Assembly: GCA_002869015.1 (NCBI GenBank)
Contig: PKTT01000003.1
Coordinates: forward strand, 43,073-107,072
DNA from: Deltaproteobacteria bacterium
Lineage (GTDB): Bacteria; Desulfobacterota; Deferrisomatia; Deferrisomatales; BM512
DNA: 64,000 bases
Reading direction: 5' to 3'
Of the stretch, positions 20,091-28,461 are shown piece by piece. The position numbers were made by a program, and so were the translations under genes. A model generated the notes under the pieces. It had not been told where the DNA came from. It saw only the letters and a list, made by a program, of their open reading frames with translations, and did not search any database. Positions within the stretch are counted from its first letter, which is position 1. Each line of letters starts with the position of its first letter.

Positions 20091-20693
20091 TTGAGGGTAC
20101 TTATATCCGCCATTACAGCGCTTTTTATTGCGGCCAGCGTATTAGCTTCGCCCTCATTTACGGCAAAGCGAGAGAGCCTTGATGTCACCGATGACAAGGT
20201 GAACTCTATAAAACTCCATTGGAAGGGTGAGGTGGCTAACGAATCGCTCGTTGACGCCAACCTCGCCGTAGTGCTCAGCCTTATAAACAAGCGCGGCAAG
20301 GTGGTCACCCAGCTTGAAGGAAGGCCGTTTTTGGCTAAGAGGTTGACGACTTACAAAGTTGAGGATGATTTCAAAGTCAAACGCGAGCTTTGGGTAAAGG
20401 CAGAGAGTGTTAAGACGGGGGTTAAGTTTCTTGGTTCGCCTAATAATAATGACAAGGTAAGCGGTGTTGAAATCTTCGTCACCAACTCATGCCCCTACTG
20501 TAAAAGGGCGCTTGCCCACCTAAACCGCCTGGGAGTTGAATACACAAAATTAAACGTACAGACCGACCGCAAAGCATACAACCGAATGAAGACAATAAAC
20601 CCAAGAGGCGGCGTGCCAACGCTCCTGATAGATGGAAAAGACGTCCACATCGGCTATTCGCCCGAGCTTTACGACAGCCTCTTTAAGAAGTGA
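20091..20693 (+). CDS. Exported protein with C-terminal glutaredoxin domain
   Basis: A 200-aa protein. Residues 1-20 are a signal peptide ending LAS. Residues 25-115 are an unassigned beta-rich domain. Residues 125-200 are a glutaredoxin fold with the active site CPYC (Cys134 and Cys137), the cis-proline loop GGVPTLLIDG and the YSPELYDSLF end. A dithiol glutaredoxin in the periplasm is unusual because glutathione systems act mainly in the cytoplasm; it may serve as a thiol-disulfide exchanger. The start is a TTG, with GGAG upstream. It lies between the DUF945 and DUF2238 genes. Confidence 0.75.
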   Translation: MRVLISAITALFIAASVLASPSFTAKRESLDVTDDKVNSIKLHWKGEVANESLVDANLAVVLSLINKRGKVVTQLEGRPFLAKRLTTYKVEDDFKVKRELWVKAESVKTGVKFLGSPNNNDKVSGVEIFVTNSCPYCKRALAHLNRLGVEYTKLNVQTDRKAYNRMKTINPRGGVPTLLIDGKDVHIGYSPELYDSLFKK

Positions 20694-20738
20694 GAGCATA
20701 AATTTTAAGGGTAGCTCAATCACCACCAGGAGGTAGAA

Positions 20739-21482
20739 ATGGTTGGAAGGCGCATAAACTGGTATCTGGTCTCGCTGGCGATAATCTTTCTCGCCGTATG
20801 GACATGGTCGGCGATTGAGCCAATATATCCACACGACTGGCTCCTCGAAAATTACCTCGTCTTCATCTTCGTACCGGTGATTGTCGGGCTAGGCTTCTAC
20901 TTCCGCCTCTCCAACATCTCCTACACCCTAATCACCATCTTCATGTGCCTCCACGTAATCGGCTCACACTACACCTACGCCGAGGTGCCCTTCGGCTTCG
21001 ACCTGCAAGAGATGCTCAACGGCACACGCAACTACTACGACAGGCTGGTGCACTTCTCCTTCGGCTTCCTCCTCGCATACCCCGTAATGGAGGTATACAT
21101 ACGCGTAAGCCACACTAAAGGCTTCTGGTCATACTATCTGCCGGTGGAGCTGACCCTCGCCTTCTCCGCGATATTCGAGCTCTTCGAGTGGGGAGTGGTG
21201 GAGATGGTCAACTCGGAAGCGGGGATAGCCTACCTCGGCGCGCAGGGCGACATTTGGGACGCGCAAAAAGACATGGCCCTTGCCGGGCTCGGCGCGCTCA
21301 TCGCAATGGTCATAACCATGCTTATCGCCTTCAAAATCAACCCGGAGACGGTGAGAGAGTTCAGAAACAGCTTCAAAATTGACAAAGATGACCGCCCAAT
21401 AGGCGAAATACAGCTAAAAGAATGGTGGCAACGCAAAAAAGAAAAAGAACTCCGACGCCTAAAGAAAATGCGGCATAAATAA
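20739..21482 (+). CDS. DUF2238 (YjdF-like) inner-membrane protein
   Basis: A 247-aa protein with six predicted membrane helices. The signature motifs of DUF2238 are present: IGSHYTYAEVPFG, NYYDRLVHFSFGFLL, IFELFEWG and GDIWDAQKDMALAGLGA. The conserved acidic and histidine residues inside the helices suggest metal or proton handling, but the family has no established function. It has a strong SD, AGGAGG, seven bases before the ATG. The basic tail of about 50 residues is cytoplasmic. It is the last gene of a plus-strand run starting at 18706. Confidence 0.85.
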   Translation: MVGRRINWYLVSLAIIFLAVWTWSAIEPIYPHDWLLENYLVFIFVPVIVGLGFYFRLSNISYTLITIFMCLHVIGSHYTYAEVPFGFDLQEMLNGTRNYYDRLVHFSFGFLLAYPVMEVYIRVSHTKGFWSYYLPVELTLAFSAIFELFEWGVVEMVNSEAGIAYLGAQGDIWDAQKDMALAGLGALIAMVITMLIAFKINPETVREFRNSFKIDKDDRPIGEIQLKEWWQRKKEKELRRLKKMRHK

Positions 21483-21642
21483 GTTGGATGATGAGAAGTT
21501 AGAGAAAAAATTCCAGCATGTGGAAAAAGCGAGTTCTATAGAGTGGGCATGGCCCACCAGTTGAATGTATTGAGGGATTGCATGGGGCGTGAATTCCTTA
21601 TTTTACCAAAGAATAAATAACCTCTTGCCACTTGGACAATCA

Positions 21643-22005
21643 TCACTCAAGCGTAATTAAGTAGTCTTCACGCCACTCGCAGCCATCGCTTTTGGTAAAG
21701 ATATAGACGGTGTTTGTGCCGTAGGTTAGTTCAACCTCGTTTGTTATGTGCATCCAGTTACCGCAACCAATTGGGAAAAAGCATTCATAGGTTTTTTCCA
21801 CTATCCCTGAGCCGCATCCTTCAGTAGTAATGTTTTCCCATCTGGTTCCGCTGATTGCATAGTCGGTCGAGTATTGGCTAAGTGTGTAAGGGGTTTGGCT
21901 TGTCGTTATCTCAATCGGCGGAAGGTAGTCCTGCTCGCACTCATCACCGCAGGCGGCGAGGGTAAGCGGAAATAAGAGGATTATTGGCATTAGGCATTTT
22001 TTCAT
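21643..22005 (-). CDS. Small lipoprotein of unknown function
   Basis: A 120-aa exported protein. The signal peptide ends in a lipobox, LAAC, so Cys19 would be lipidated. The mature part is rich in cysteine and aromatic residues (CECEQDY-like start, SGIVEKTYECFFPIGCGNW), so disulfides are likely. I do not recognise a family. AAGG lies before the ATG. It is downstream of cfa on the same strand with a 50-base gap, but nothing else links the two. Confidence 0.6.
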   Translation of the reverse strand: MKKCLMPIILLFPLTLAACGDECEQDYLPPIEITTSQTPYTLSQYSTDYAISGTRWENITTEGCGSGIVEKTYECFFPIGCGNWMHITNEVELTYGTNTVYIFTKSDGCEWREDYLITLE

Positions 22006-22055
22006 GAAATACCTTTAAGGTAAGCGTCTTCCAAAACGCTTTGTTTCTCCTCATT

Positions 22056-23249
22056 TTACCGCACGTTTTTGTGTTCGCCTCCTTTCCTCGGCTTGGAGAG
22101 CAGTATCTGCCAGAGCTGGTTGTCGTCGGCGCGAAATGACCCTGCGCAGGAGAGGAGATAGTAGCGCCACATCCTTTTGAACCTCTGGTCGAGCCCGCCT
22201 TTGATATCATCCCAGTTCCATTCAAAATTTTTGTGCCACGCCATCAGGGTGGGGTCGTAGTCCCTGCCGAAGGAATGCCAATCCCTGATTGAAAATAGCC
22301 CCTCGACCGCAGCCGTTATCTGCGCGGGTGAGGGGAGCTGCGAGTTCGGGAAGATATACTTTTCTATCCATGGGTCGACGGATTTTGAGGAGACATTCCT
22401 ACCTATTGTGTGGAGGAGGAAGTTGCCCTCATCGTTGAGGCAGCGCTCGGCGAGTTCCATGTAGGTGCGGTAATTTTTGTGCCCAACATGCTCAAACATC
22501 CCGACTGAGACGATGTGATCGAAGCGTTCGGCGAGGTGCCGGTAGTCCTGTAGGCGAACCTCCACGGGCAGCTCTTTGTAGCGCTCATTGGCATATTTTG
22601 CCTGCTCGGCGGATACGGTAATGCCGACCAATTTGGCGCCGTAGTGTTCGGCGGCGTATCCGGCGAAGCTCCCCCAGCCGCAGCCGATATCGAGTACTTT
22701 ATCGCCGGGCTTCAGGTCTATTTTGCGGCAGATTAGATCGAGTTTGGCTTCCTGTGAGGCGTCCAGGCTCTCGGCGTCGCTCCAATAGCCGCAGCTGTAG
22801 GCGAGGCGGACATCGAGCATCCCCATGTAGAAGTCGTTGCCGATATCGTAGTGATGCTCCCCGACCTTGTAGGCGCGGCGGCCCTTCTGGGCGTTGGTGG
22901 CAAGTGAGCGGATGAGCATCCAGAGTTCGCGAAATGATTTACCCACGCGCTCATCAAGCCGCGCTGATAGGACCCGGTGAAATAGTCCGTCAAGTGAATC
23001 GCACTCCCATTGCCCCTCCATATACCCCTCTCCCAGGGCGAGCGACCCTTTGGCGACTACCCTGTCGAAGAGGCCTGGGTCATTAACGTGCATATCCCAA
23101 GGGCGGGAGCCGCCAATTGATACACCCGCGAAGGAGAGAAGCTCCTCAAAGTAGTCCCGCGGCGCTCTTCCGCTCCTAATTAGTGGGGTAAGAAAGACTT
23201 TTTTACTCTTTTCTTTCCTCTCTTCGCGCGCTTCTCTAAGGTGCGCCAT
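22056..23249 (-). CDS. cfa: Cyclopropane-fatty-acyl-phospholipid synthase
   Basis: A 397-aa SAM-dependent enzyme that adds a methylene bridge to unsaturated acyl chains of membrane phospholipids. The N-terminal lipid-binding part includes GSRPWDMHVNDP and LGEGYMEGQWECDSLD. The catalytic domain has VLDIGCGWGSFAGYAAEHYGAKLVGIT for SAM, MFEHVGHKNY near the bicarbonate site, and IEKYIFPNSQLPS. All features are typical of full-length bacterial Cfa. Such modification usually increases in stationary phase or under acid or solvent stress. It is followed by a small lipoprotein gene. Confidence 0.94.
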   Translation of the reverse strand: MAHLREAREERKEKSKKVFLTPLIRSGRAPRDYFEELLSFAGVSIGGSRPWDMHVNDPGLFDRVVAKGSLALGEGYMEGQWECDSLDGLFHRVLSARLDERVGKSFRELWMLIRSLATNAQKGRRAYKVGEHHYDIGNDFYMGMLDVRLAYSCGYWSDAESLDASQEAKLDLICRKIDLKPGDKVLDIGCGWGSFAGYAAEHYGAKLVGITVSAEQAKYANERYKELPVEVRLQDYRHLAERFDHIVSVGMFEHVGHKNYRTYMELAERCLNDEGNFLLHTIGRNVSSKSVDPWIEKYIFPNSQLPSPAQITAAVEGLFSIRDWHSFGRDYDPTLMAWHKNFEWNWDDIKGGLDQRFKRMWRYYLLSCAGSFRADDNQLWQILLSKPRKGGEHKNVR

Positions 23250-23342
23250 TTAGCTTCTCCCCGGTGCGAAGATATGAATTTCTCTATAGCGTATCAGGGG
23301 AAAAGGCGCTGTCAAACCTGCTTTGACTGTAACGGTATTAAA

Positions 23343-23376
23343 TAAAAAGGGCGAAACGCCTTTTCGCGTTCCGCCC
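23343..23376 (-). terminator. Intrinsic terminator of the ABC transporter operon
   Basis: Read on the minus strand: GGGCG-G-AACGC, a six-base loop, GCGTT-T-CGCCC, then TTTTTATTT. The stem has one mismatch. It follows the ATPase stop by about 45 bases. Confidence 0.85.
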
Positions 23377-23420
23377 GCTTTGTCAATCAATCATCTTGCC
23401 GGAAGGCTACCCCAAAGACT

Positions 23421-24137
23421 TTAAGAGGCGCACTCGCATACCTCGCTGTTACTCGTCCATGTCGATTTGTCTTCGAGAATTTTACCATCCGCTATCTTTA
23501 TGATTCTCCTCGCGTTCTTTGCGCACTCGAGGCTATGGGTGACCATGATGATTGTCATCCCCTGCGCATTCAGCTTCTCCAAGAGGGACATGATCTCCTT
23601 GGAGGTGCCGCTGTCGAGGTTGCCCGTCGGCTCGTCCGCCATCAGGATGGGGGGTTCATTTACAATGGCCCTGGCTATCGCGACGCGCTCCGCCTCTCCG
23701 CCTGATATCTGGCTTGGCAGGCGGGGCCCTTTATCTGCGAGGCCGACACGCTCAAGGGCGGATTGCGCCAAAGCGCGCTTTTCAGCCATCGATTTATTGG
23801 TGGTTACTAGAGGCAGCATGACGTTCTCGATGACCGACAGGTATGGCACGAGGTGGAAGGACTGAAAGACGAAACCGATAAACTCGCGCCTGAAGTCCGC
23901 GCGCTGGTCGGAGCCGAGGCTGTAGACCCTCAAATCCTCGACCACATACTCACCGGTGGATGGGCTGTTCAGTGCGCCGAGCATGGAGAGCAGCGTCGAC
24001 TTGCCCGAGCCCGACTCTCCCATTATGGAGATGAACTCACCACGCGCCACCTCAAGGCTGATGTCGCGAACCGCGTGAACCGCCGCGTCGCCTTCACCGT
24101 AACTCTTGCTCAGGTTCTTTGCGCTAATCTGTATCAT
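23421..24137 (-). CDS. ABC transporter ATP-binding protein (LolD/MacB type)
   Basis: A 238-aa ATPase. Walker A is GESGSGKST, the signature SGGEAERVAIARAI, Walker B ILMADEPTGNLD, with the H-loop in VTHSLECAKNA. DEPTGNLDSGTSKEI and the sequence around it place it in the LolD/MacB/FtsE group that drives mechanotransmission-type permeases. It is encoded 11 bases after its permease, and a terminator follows, so it ends a three-gene operon that begins with a Cys-rich exported protein. The last residues, CECAS, include two further cysteines, which is odd for this family. Confidence 0.88.
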   Translation of the reverse strand: MIQISAKNLSKSYGEGDAAVHAVRDISLEVARGEFISIMGESGSGKSTLLSMLGALNSPSTGEYVVEDLRVYSLGSDQRADFRREFIGFVFQSFHLVPYLSVIENVMLPLVTTNKSMAEKRALAQSALERVGLADKGPRLPSQISGGEAERVAIARAIVNEPPILMADEPTGNLDSGTSKEIMSLLEKLNAQGMTIIMVTHSLECAKNARRIIKIADGKILEDKSTWTSNSEVCECAS

Positions 24138-24148
24138 TTTTATATTCC

Positions 24149-25306
24149 TTATATCGCGCGTAACGCTTCGTTGGGGTCAAGCCGCGAAGCGATGAGCGCG
24201 TGGTATATGCTTGAGATGAGCCCTAGCAGCACAGCAAAGACAACCGCGCCGCCGCCGAGGAGCGGATCGAGGTAGAGCGCCGCGCCGTGTCCGTCTGTGA
24301 AGAGCGGCAGCGAAAGCCAAGAGGCCCCTATCCCTACTCCGTAGCCGAGGATGCCCGCGATTAGGGAGATAACCGCAGCCTCGAAGAGGACGATGTGCAT
24401 TACGTGCGAACGCCTGAAGCCTATGGCGCGGAATATCCCAATCTCTCTGGTGCGCTCACGCACGCTACCCATCATCGTTACGAAGACAACCAGACACCCG
24501 ACGAGGACGACAAGTATCGATATGCCGTAGAGGAAGTTCTCAAAGTGGCTCATCGCGTTCATGCGCCCCTGCACAACCTGCTTTATCGCCATTACTTCGG
24601 CGTTGGGCAGATTTGTTGAAATCTCGGAGATGATGCTCTCTATGGGGCACTCGCTGCATAGCGCGGCGACCTCGATTAGGGAGACCTTGCCATCTTTGCC
24701 GAGGATCCTCTGGGCGGTGCGAGTGTCGGTAAAGATTATCTGGTCATCCTGTGAGCCGGTGGAGCCCAGGACCCTCTCTACGGTGAGGCTGCTGCCTCTC
24801 AGCATAAGGGAGTCTCCGGGTGAGAGTGATAAAATATCAGCGGCTGTGGAGCCGACTATAAGCGAACCAACGCGAGGCAGTATGCCGCCGAGCTCCCACC
24901 AAGGCTTGAGGGTGCGCGAAACCTGGAAGTCGACTCCGGCGAGCATGACATCGTTCTCCCCCACACGAACGGCGCCGAGCACCATCGGCCCCACTGCCGC
25001 GAGGTTCGCACTGCTTGGAATTTCGTGGATACGCGCCACGTCACTCTCGCTTATCTCCTGAGTCTCTAGCGATACCCCGCCCAGGGAGATGCCGCCATAG
25101 CTGAGGGAGAGGTTCTGGCTCTTTGGCACCACCATTATATTGGCGCCGTACTTCTCCATCTTGTGCATTATGTTGTGGCTGACAGACTCAAACAGGGTAA
25201 TGAGCGTTACAACAGTGGCAACGCCTATCATCAGTCCTGTCAGGCTGAAGGCTGCTTTCGCCTTACGCCTTCTCATATTTAATAGTGCTATATCTCTAAG
25301 CTTCAT
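24149..25306 (-). CDS. ABC transporter permease (FtsX/MacB-like)
   Basis: A 385-aa permease with the four-helix layout of the MacB group: helix 1 at residues 20-42, a periplasmic domain of about 220 residues (MacB_PCD-like, with NIMVVPKSQNLSLSYGG), then three helices from about residue 260 on. FtsX-type motif RTREIGIFRAIGFRR links helices 2 and 3. Such transporters move lipoproteins, peptides, or other envelope substrates using force rather than a channel. Two cysteines, CSECPIES, stand in the periplasmic domain. The ATG has GGAGC upstream. It is the middle gene of the operon. Confidence 0.85.
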   Translation of the reverse strand: MKLRDIALLNMRRRKAKAAFSLTGLMIGVATVVTLITLFESVSHNIMHKMEKYGANIMVVPKSQNLSLSYGGISLGGVSLETQEISESDVARIHEIPSSANLAAVGPMVLGAVRVGENDVMLAGVDFQVSRTLKPWWELGGILPRVGSLIVGSTAADILSLSPGDSLMLRGSSLTVERVLGSTGSQDDQIIFTDTRTAQRILGKDGKVSLIEVAALCSECPIESIISEISTNLPNAEVMAIKQVVQGRMNAMSHFENFLYGISILVVLVGCLVVFVTMMGSVRERTREIGIFRAIGFRRSHVMHIVLFEAAVISLIAGILGYGVGIGASWLSLPLFTDGHGAALYLDPLLGGGAVVFAVLLGLISSIYHALIASRLDPNEALRAI

Positions 25307-25411
25307 CTTGATAAAGCTCCCTGGAAGTTGGACTTTAAATGTTTACCGGGGATGCCGGCGCCCGGACGCACTTTGACTTTTAAAACTTTTTGCGGAGTTT
25401 GAACTGGCGGA

Positions 25412-25801
25412 TCAGCAGAGAAATGAGCTGTTGAGGATGAATACCTTGGGTGGAGGCTGCCCCATCTCGGCTTTGCTGGTGACGGGTTGGCTGTATTTCT
25501 TTATGGATGGAGGTGAAGCAGCGCTTATGGCTACCGTGTAGAAGGTGACTTTTGGCATAACTTTGCCATTAAAAGCCAGCTCGTTTGAGTTTTTCTCAAG
25601 GGCCTTATTGCATCCGCCATCGGCGCAGCAGGGGCAAGTGTCGTTGGAAATTTCCCCCGCAGGGCTACAGCAGCTTTTTGTCTCAGTTATGCTGAGGGGG
25701 CCTTCCATCATGCAGGGAGGGCGCACCAAGGCATACCCTGCCTGACAGAGTATAACCACAAGTAAAAACACGAAAATTTTTACCCCCAGTTTATTGCCCA
25801 T
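25412..25801 (-). CDS. Cys-rich exported protein of unknown function
   Basis: A 129-aa protein with an N-terminal signal or anchor helix (residues 7-25). Nine cysteines are present, seven of them within residues 30-64 in the groups CC (44-45), CPCC (56-59) and GGC (64). That density suggests metal binding or a disulfide-linked core. I do not recognise a family. GAGG precedes the ATG. It is the first gene of an operon with a MacB-like ABC transporter, 105 bases upstream of the permease, so it may deliver the substrate or sense a metal. Both are inference. Confidence 0.6.
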   Translation of the reverse strand: MGNKLGVKIFVFLLVVILCQAGYALVRPPCMMEGPLSITETKSCCSPAGEISNDTCPCCADGGCNKALEKNSNELAFNGKVMPKVTFYTVAISAASPPSIKKYSQPVTSKAEMGQPPPKVFILNSSFLC

Positions 25802-25826
25802 TTACATCCTCAACTTTCTTCTATAA

Positions 25827-25855
25827 AACTTAACTATATAAGTAAAGAATGTCAA
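25827..25855 (-). promoter_or_regulatory. Candidate promoter with overlapping palindrome for the Cys-rich/ABC operon
   Basis: On the minus strand TTGACA (25850-25855) is a perfect -35, and TAAGTT (25827-25832) lies 17 bases downstream as a weak -10. ACTTA-N6-TAAGT (25828-25843) covers the -10 and the spacer, as expected for a repressor or MerR-like site. Confidence 0.45.
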
Positions 25856-25940
25856 CGCAGATTTATTTTTGATGTGTGCGGCAGGTTAGGGGAGAGTTTT
25901 TTACGGGGGGGATATTTGACGAGCCGGGGTTAGTTTGTAG

Positions 25941-26318
25941 TCAGCCAGAGGTGATCCACTTCAGCGCTTCATCCAAAGTTCGGAAAACCATAGTCTCAAA
26001 AGAATGCTCGCCTACCTCTTTTTGAAGCTGGTACATCCTGGAGAGGCCAAAGCCGTATGTTGATGATACCACGACGGCTGTTTTGCCACCTCTTCGCGAC
26101 TCCTCCGCGTCAGTTGGAACAACTGTGAATTCACGAACGGAGTGGGAATCTATTTTTTTTAAATCAGCTTGGGTAAGGTCCCAAAGCACGTTTAGGGTAA
26201 CTTCTCCACGGTAAAAATCATTGATTGATTCCAGAAACTCATGGCTTGAGAGCTCACCGCTGCCGACAAAGGTGGTTAGGGACTGCTCTCTGTCGATACG
26301 CTTTGTAATGGTGCCCAT
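25941..26318 (-). CDS. Small cytosolic protein, SpoIIAA/STAS-like
   Basis: A 125-aa protein if it starts at the ATG 26316-26318, where AGGG lies five bases upstream; the longer 156-aa frame of the track has no such site. The pattern, with a beta-rich start (ITKRIDREQSLTTFVGSGELSSHEFL), a central VLWDLTQADL and an ending helix FRTLDEALKWI, resembles SpoIIAA/STAS-like proteins of unknown function. No signal peptide or membrane helix is visible. The gene stands alone and diverges from the ankyrin gene at 26568. Confidence 0.6.
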   Translation of the reverse strand: MGTITKRIDREQSLTTFVGSGELSSHEFLESINDFYRGEVTLNVLWDLTQADLKKIDSHSVREFTVVPTDAEESRRGGKTAVVVSSTYGFGLSRMYQLQKEVGEHSFETMVFRTLDEALKWITSG

Positions 26319-26567
26319 AAACGCCCTTCTTCTTTGATTCCAATGATTTATTGCGACAACTGTATAGGTGGAGAAGTAGTTCCTCTTTAAAGGATAGACA
26401 ATGTTGACCAATAGTAAAATATCTAATTAGATCAAAAGCGCTTCTACTGCTTTGGCCTACGCTTTGGGGTAGGGTAGGGTGAAAAAAATCCGATTCTCCG
26501 GTTAGGCGGGCTCCAAACATGATATATTCACAAGCCAACTTAAAGAAAACAACCTCTTGGAATTAAG

Positions 26568-27338
26568 ATGAAGATAAAGACTTTTGCGGCAATATTTTTA
26601 ATCCTCCTCCTCCCCGCGTTATCAACCGCCGGGGTTGGTTTAAAGCCTGGCGTGCAGCTTTGGGTCTACTCTATGAAGGGCGACGTTGACTCGATAAGCG
26701 AGGCAGTGACCGAGCACTCCTTTGACAGAAAAGTTCTGGGCAGGGCTCTTTATCACTACCTGCGCCGCTCCAAAAGCGTCGATGAGAAGGAGGTGCTGGA
26801 GGTGGTCAGGCTCCTCCTGACTAATGGCGCGGATGTAAATTATAAATCCGTGGCGGGGCGGACCCCCCTGATGGCGGCGGCAAAGAGAAATTCACGGGAG
26901 CTTATAACTCTCCTGATGGAGAACAACGCTGATCCGACCTTGGCTGATTCAACCGGCAAAACCGCGCCTTCCATAGCAAAGGCTGAAGGCAATATTGGCG
27001 TTACCTATGTCTTTGATAACCCCCCGGCGCTCAATCCACTAGCGAAGCTTACCCCCGTCGAGTCGAAGATAGTCAATCCCGACCTCTGGCTTGAGGACAG
27101 GACGATAGTAGTCACCTATGACCTTGTTGGCTCAGCTCCCTCCTGTACAGCTTTAATTGGCTCTCTTGATGGTGGCGCAACTTACCAGATGGTTTTTACC
27201 ACGGTCTCCGGCGACATAGGGGTTGGGGTAGCACCTGGGGACGACAAGAGGGTGGAGTGGCAACTATATGACGATTATCCCGGAGGGCTGGACGATTACG
27301 ATGTCCTAATCGACATAGTTATCGCCGAGTGCCCATAG
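26568..27338 (+). CDS. Exported ankyrin-repeat protein
   Basis: A 256-aa protein with a signal peptide (residues 1-21). Residues about 75-150 hold two ankyrin repeats (VVRLLLTNGADVNYKSVAGRTPLMAAA and LITLLMENNADPTLADSTGKT). From about residue 165 a beta-sandwich follows (VTYDLVGSAPSCTALIGSLDGG, then VSGDIGVGVAPGDDKRVEW), a motif found in exported proteins of several phyla in front of lipid or repeat domains. It is likely periplasmic and mediates protein contacts. It is monocistronic with a good terminator after it. Confidence 0.75.
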   Translation: MKIKTFAAIFLILLLPALSTAGVGLKPGVQLWVYSMKGDVDSISEAVTEHSFDRKVLGRALYHYLRRSKSVDEKEVLEVVRLLLTNGADVNYKSVAGRTPLMAAAKRNSRELITLLMENNADPTLADSTGKTAPSIAKAEGNIGVTYVFDNPPALNPLAKLTPVESKIVNPDLWLEDRTIVVTYDLVGSAPSCTALIGSLDGGATYQMVFTTVSGDIGVGVAPGDDKRVEWQLYDDYPGGLDDYDVLIDIVIAECP

Positions 27339-27359
27339 CATAAAACCACATAATGAATT

Positions 27360-27384
27360 GGCCGCCGCCTTGGCGGCCTTTTTT
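27360..27384 (+). terminator. Intrinsic terminator after the ankyrin gene
   Basis: GGCCGCC, a GCCTT loop, and GGCGGCC form a perfect 7-bp stem followed by TTTTTT. Confidence 0.9.
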
Positions 27385-27442
27385 ATTTTAGGTTTTAAGA
27401 TCCCTGTTAAGAATTTTCTCCTGATAATTTACTCATTAAAAT

Positions 27443-28123
27443 ATGGAGAAACACTTGCTTATGGATAAACCGCGTAGTATAAAGTTTCACATGCGCTTCA
27501 TCCGGTTGTTCCTCCCGCTGTTGTTCTGTTTCATCACCGCTACTCAGCTTTATGCCGACGGGGCACAGAATCCTCTCCCAGGGCCCTACCTGGACTCAGA
27601 ACCGGCACCATCCTTCCATGATATGCGCAAGAACCCCGCCGCAGCTTATATCTCATTGATTGACCCTAATGCAGACTGCATCGTTGAACTGGCGGCCAAG
27701 TTTGACACCCTTGAGGAAGCCTACAGATTTGTGCGGGACGATATCGACTTCGTTCCCTACGCGCCGCCCGGCCCCCTGGAATCTACCCTCTCATATGGCA
27801 AGGGTAGCTGTCTCGGCAAAGCCGCTTTGCTGGTGAGCATCTACCGGGCTATGGGGGTGAAGTCGAAGGATATAAGGATTGTTGTGGGGATGGTGATGAC
27901 GCCGCAGGGTCTGACAGACCATGTATGGGTAGATATCGACTATAAGGGTGGCTACGTTCAGCAGGACCCCTCCGGCATGCTCGGCAAATTTCATTTCACC
28001 GAGTTTCGCGACTACTCCTATTGCAAGCAGTATGTCATGAGGGAGCTTTATTGCTTCAATGACAAAGAGTTCTCCCTCGTATCACAGTTAAATCGCATGA
28101 TAATGATGGGCGGAGGAGAGTAG
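27443..28123 (+). CDS. Exported transglutaminase-like cysteine peptidase
   Basis: A 226-aa protein with an N-terminal signal or anchor helix (about residues 19-38). The rest is a transglutaminase-like fold with the full catalytic triad: Cys123 in GKGSCLGKAALL, His160 in TDHVWVDID and Asp175 in QQDPSG. Such domains act as proteases or amidases in the periplasm or deliver substrates to the envelope. The first ATG is kept, but the ATGs at residues 7 and 17 are alternatives that would leave a more typical signal peptide. It converges on the tannase-like gene, with a bidirectional terminator between. Confidence 0.7.
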   Translation: MEKHLLMDKPRSIKFHMRFIRLFLPLLFCFITATQLYADGAQNPLPGPYLDSEPAPSFHDMRKNPAAAYISLIDPNADCIVELAAKFDTLEEAYRFVRDDIDFVPYAPPGPLESTLSYGKGSCLGKAALLVSIYRAMGVKSKDIRIVVGMVMTPQGLTDHVWVDIDYKGGYVQQDPSGMLGKFHFTEFRDYSYCKQYVMRELYCFNDKEFSLVSQLNRMIMMGGGE

Positions 28124-28352
28124 CCGCTCCCTCGTTACACCCTACTCCACAAAGCAAAAAGTCAAATACAAACTACTTGTAAATCTCCCATGGCAACTAC
28201 TGGAAATTGCCCCGTTAAATCGCTCCGTTACCTGCCAGTAAATGCCACCCCATCCAGTTTGAATCAAGCCACAGCAGAAGCTCAAAAACGACCGTTTTTT
28301 AATGGTCCTCTAGACAATACTCTTTAGTAGTCCTGTCATGCAAAGAGTATGT
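28124..28352 (+). other. Intergenic stretch with an undecided 45-codon ORF
   Basis: A reading frame from the ATG at 28190 to a TAG at 28325-28327 would encode 45 aa (MATTGNCPVKSLRY...). It lacks a ribosome binding site, and its base composition differs from nearby genes. It could be a decayed fragment or nothing. The terminator hairpin at 28353 follows. Confidence 0.25.
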
Positions 28353-28387
28353 AAAAATGGCTGCAACACTTCGTTGCAGCCATTTTT
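28353..28387 (+). terminator. Bidirectional intrinsic terminator between convergent genes
   Basis: AAAAATGGCTGCAAC and GTTGCAGCCATTTTT make a perfect 15-bp stem with a five-base loop. The A and T ends give a U-tract in both directions, so it can end both the transglutaminase-like and the tannase-like transcripts. Confidence 0.85.
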
Positions 28388-28461
28388 AATTTTTCTCAGA
28401 TGCACTTACTACTTTATTAAAATACTATGTAAACCTAATTGACTTAGTATTGCTCTTGTGA

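Noticed and set aside
28190-28327. 45-codon ORF before the bidirectional terminator
   Set aside because: Lacks a ribosome binding site and any known family; kept only as a note.
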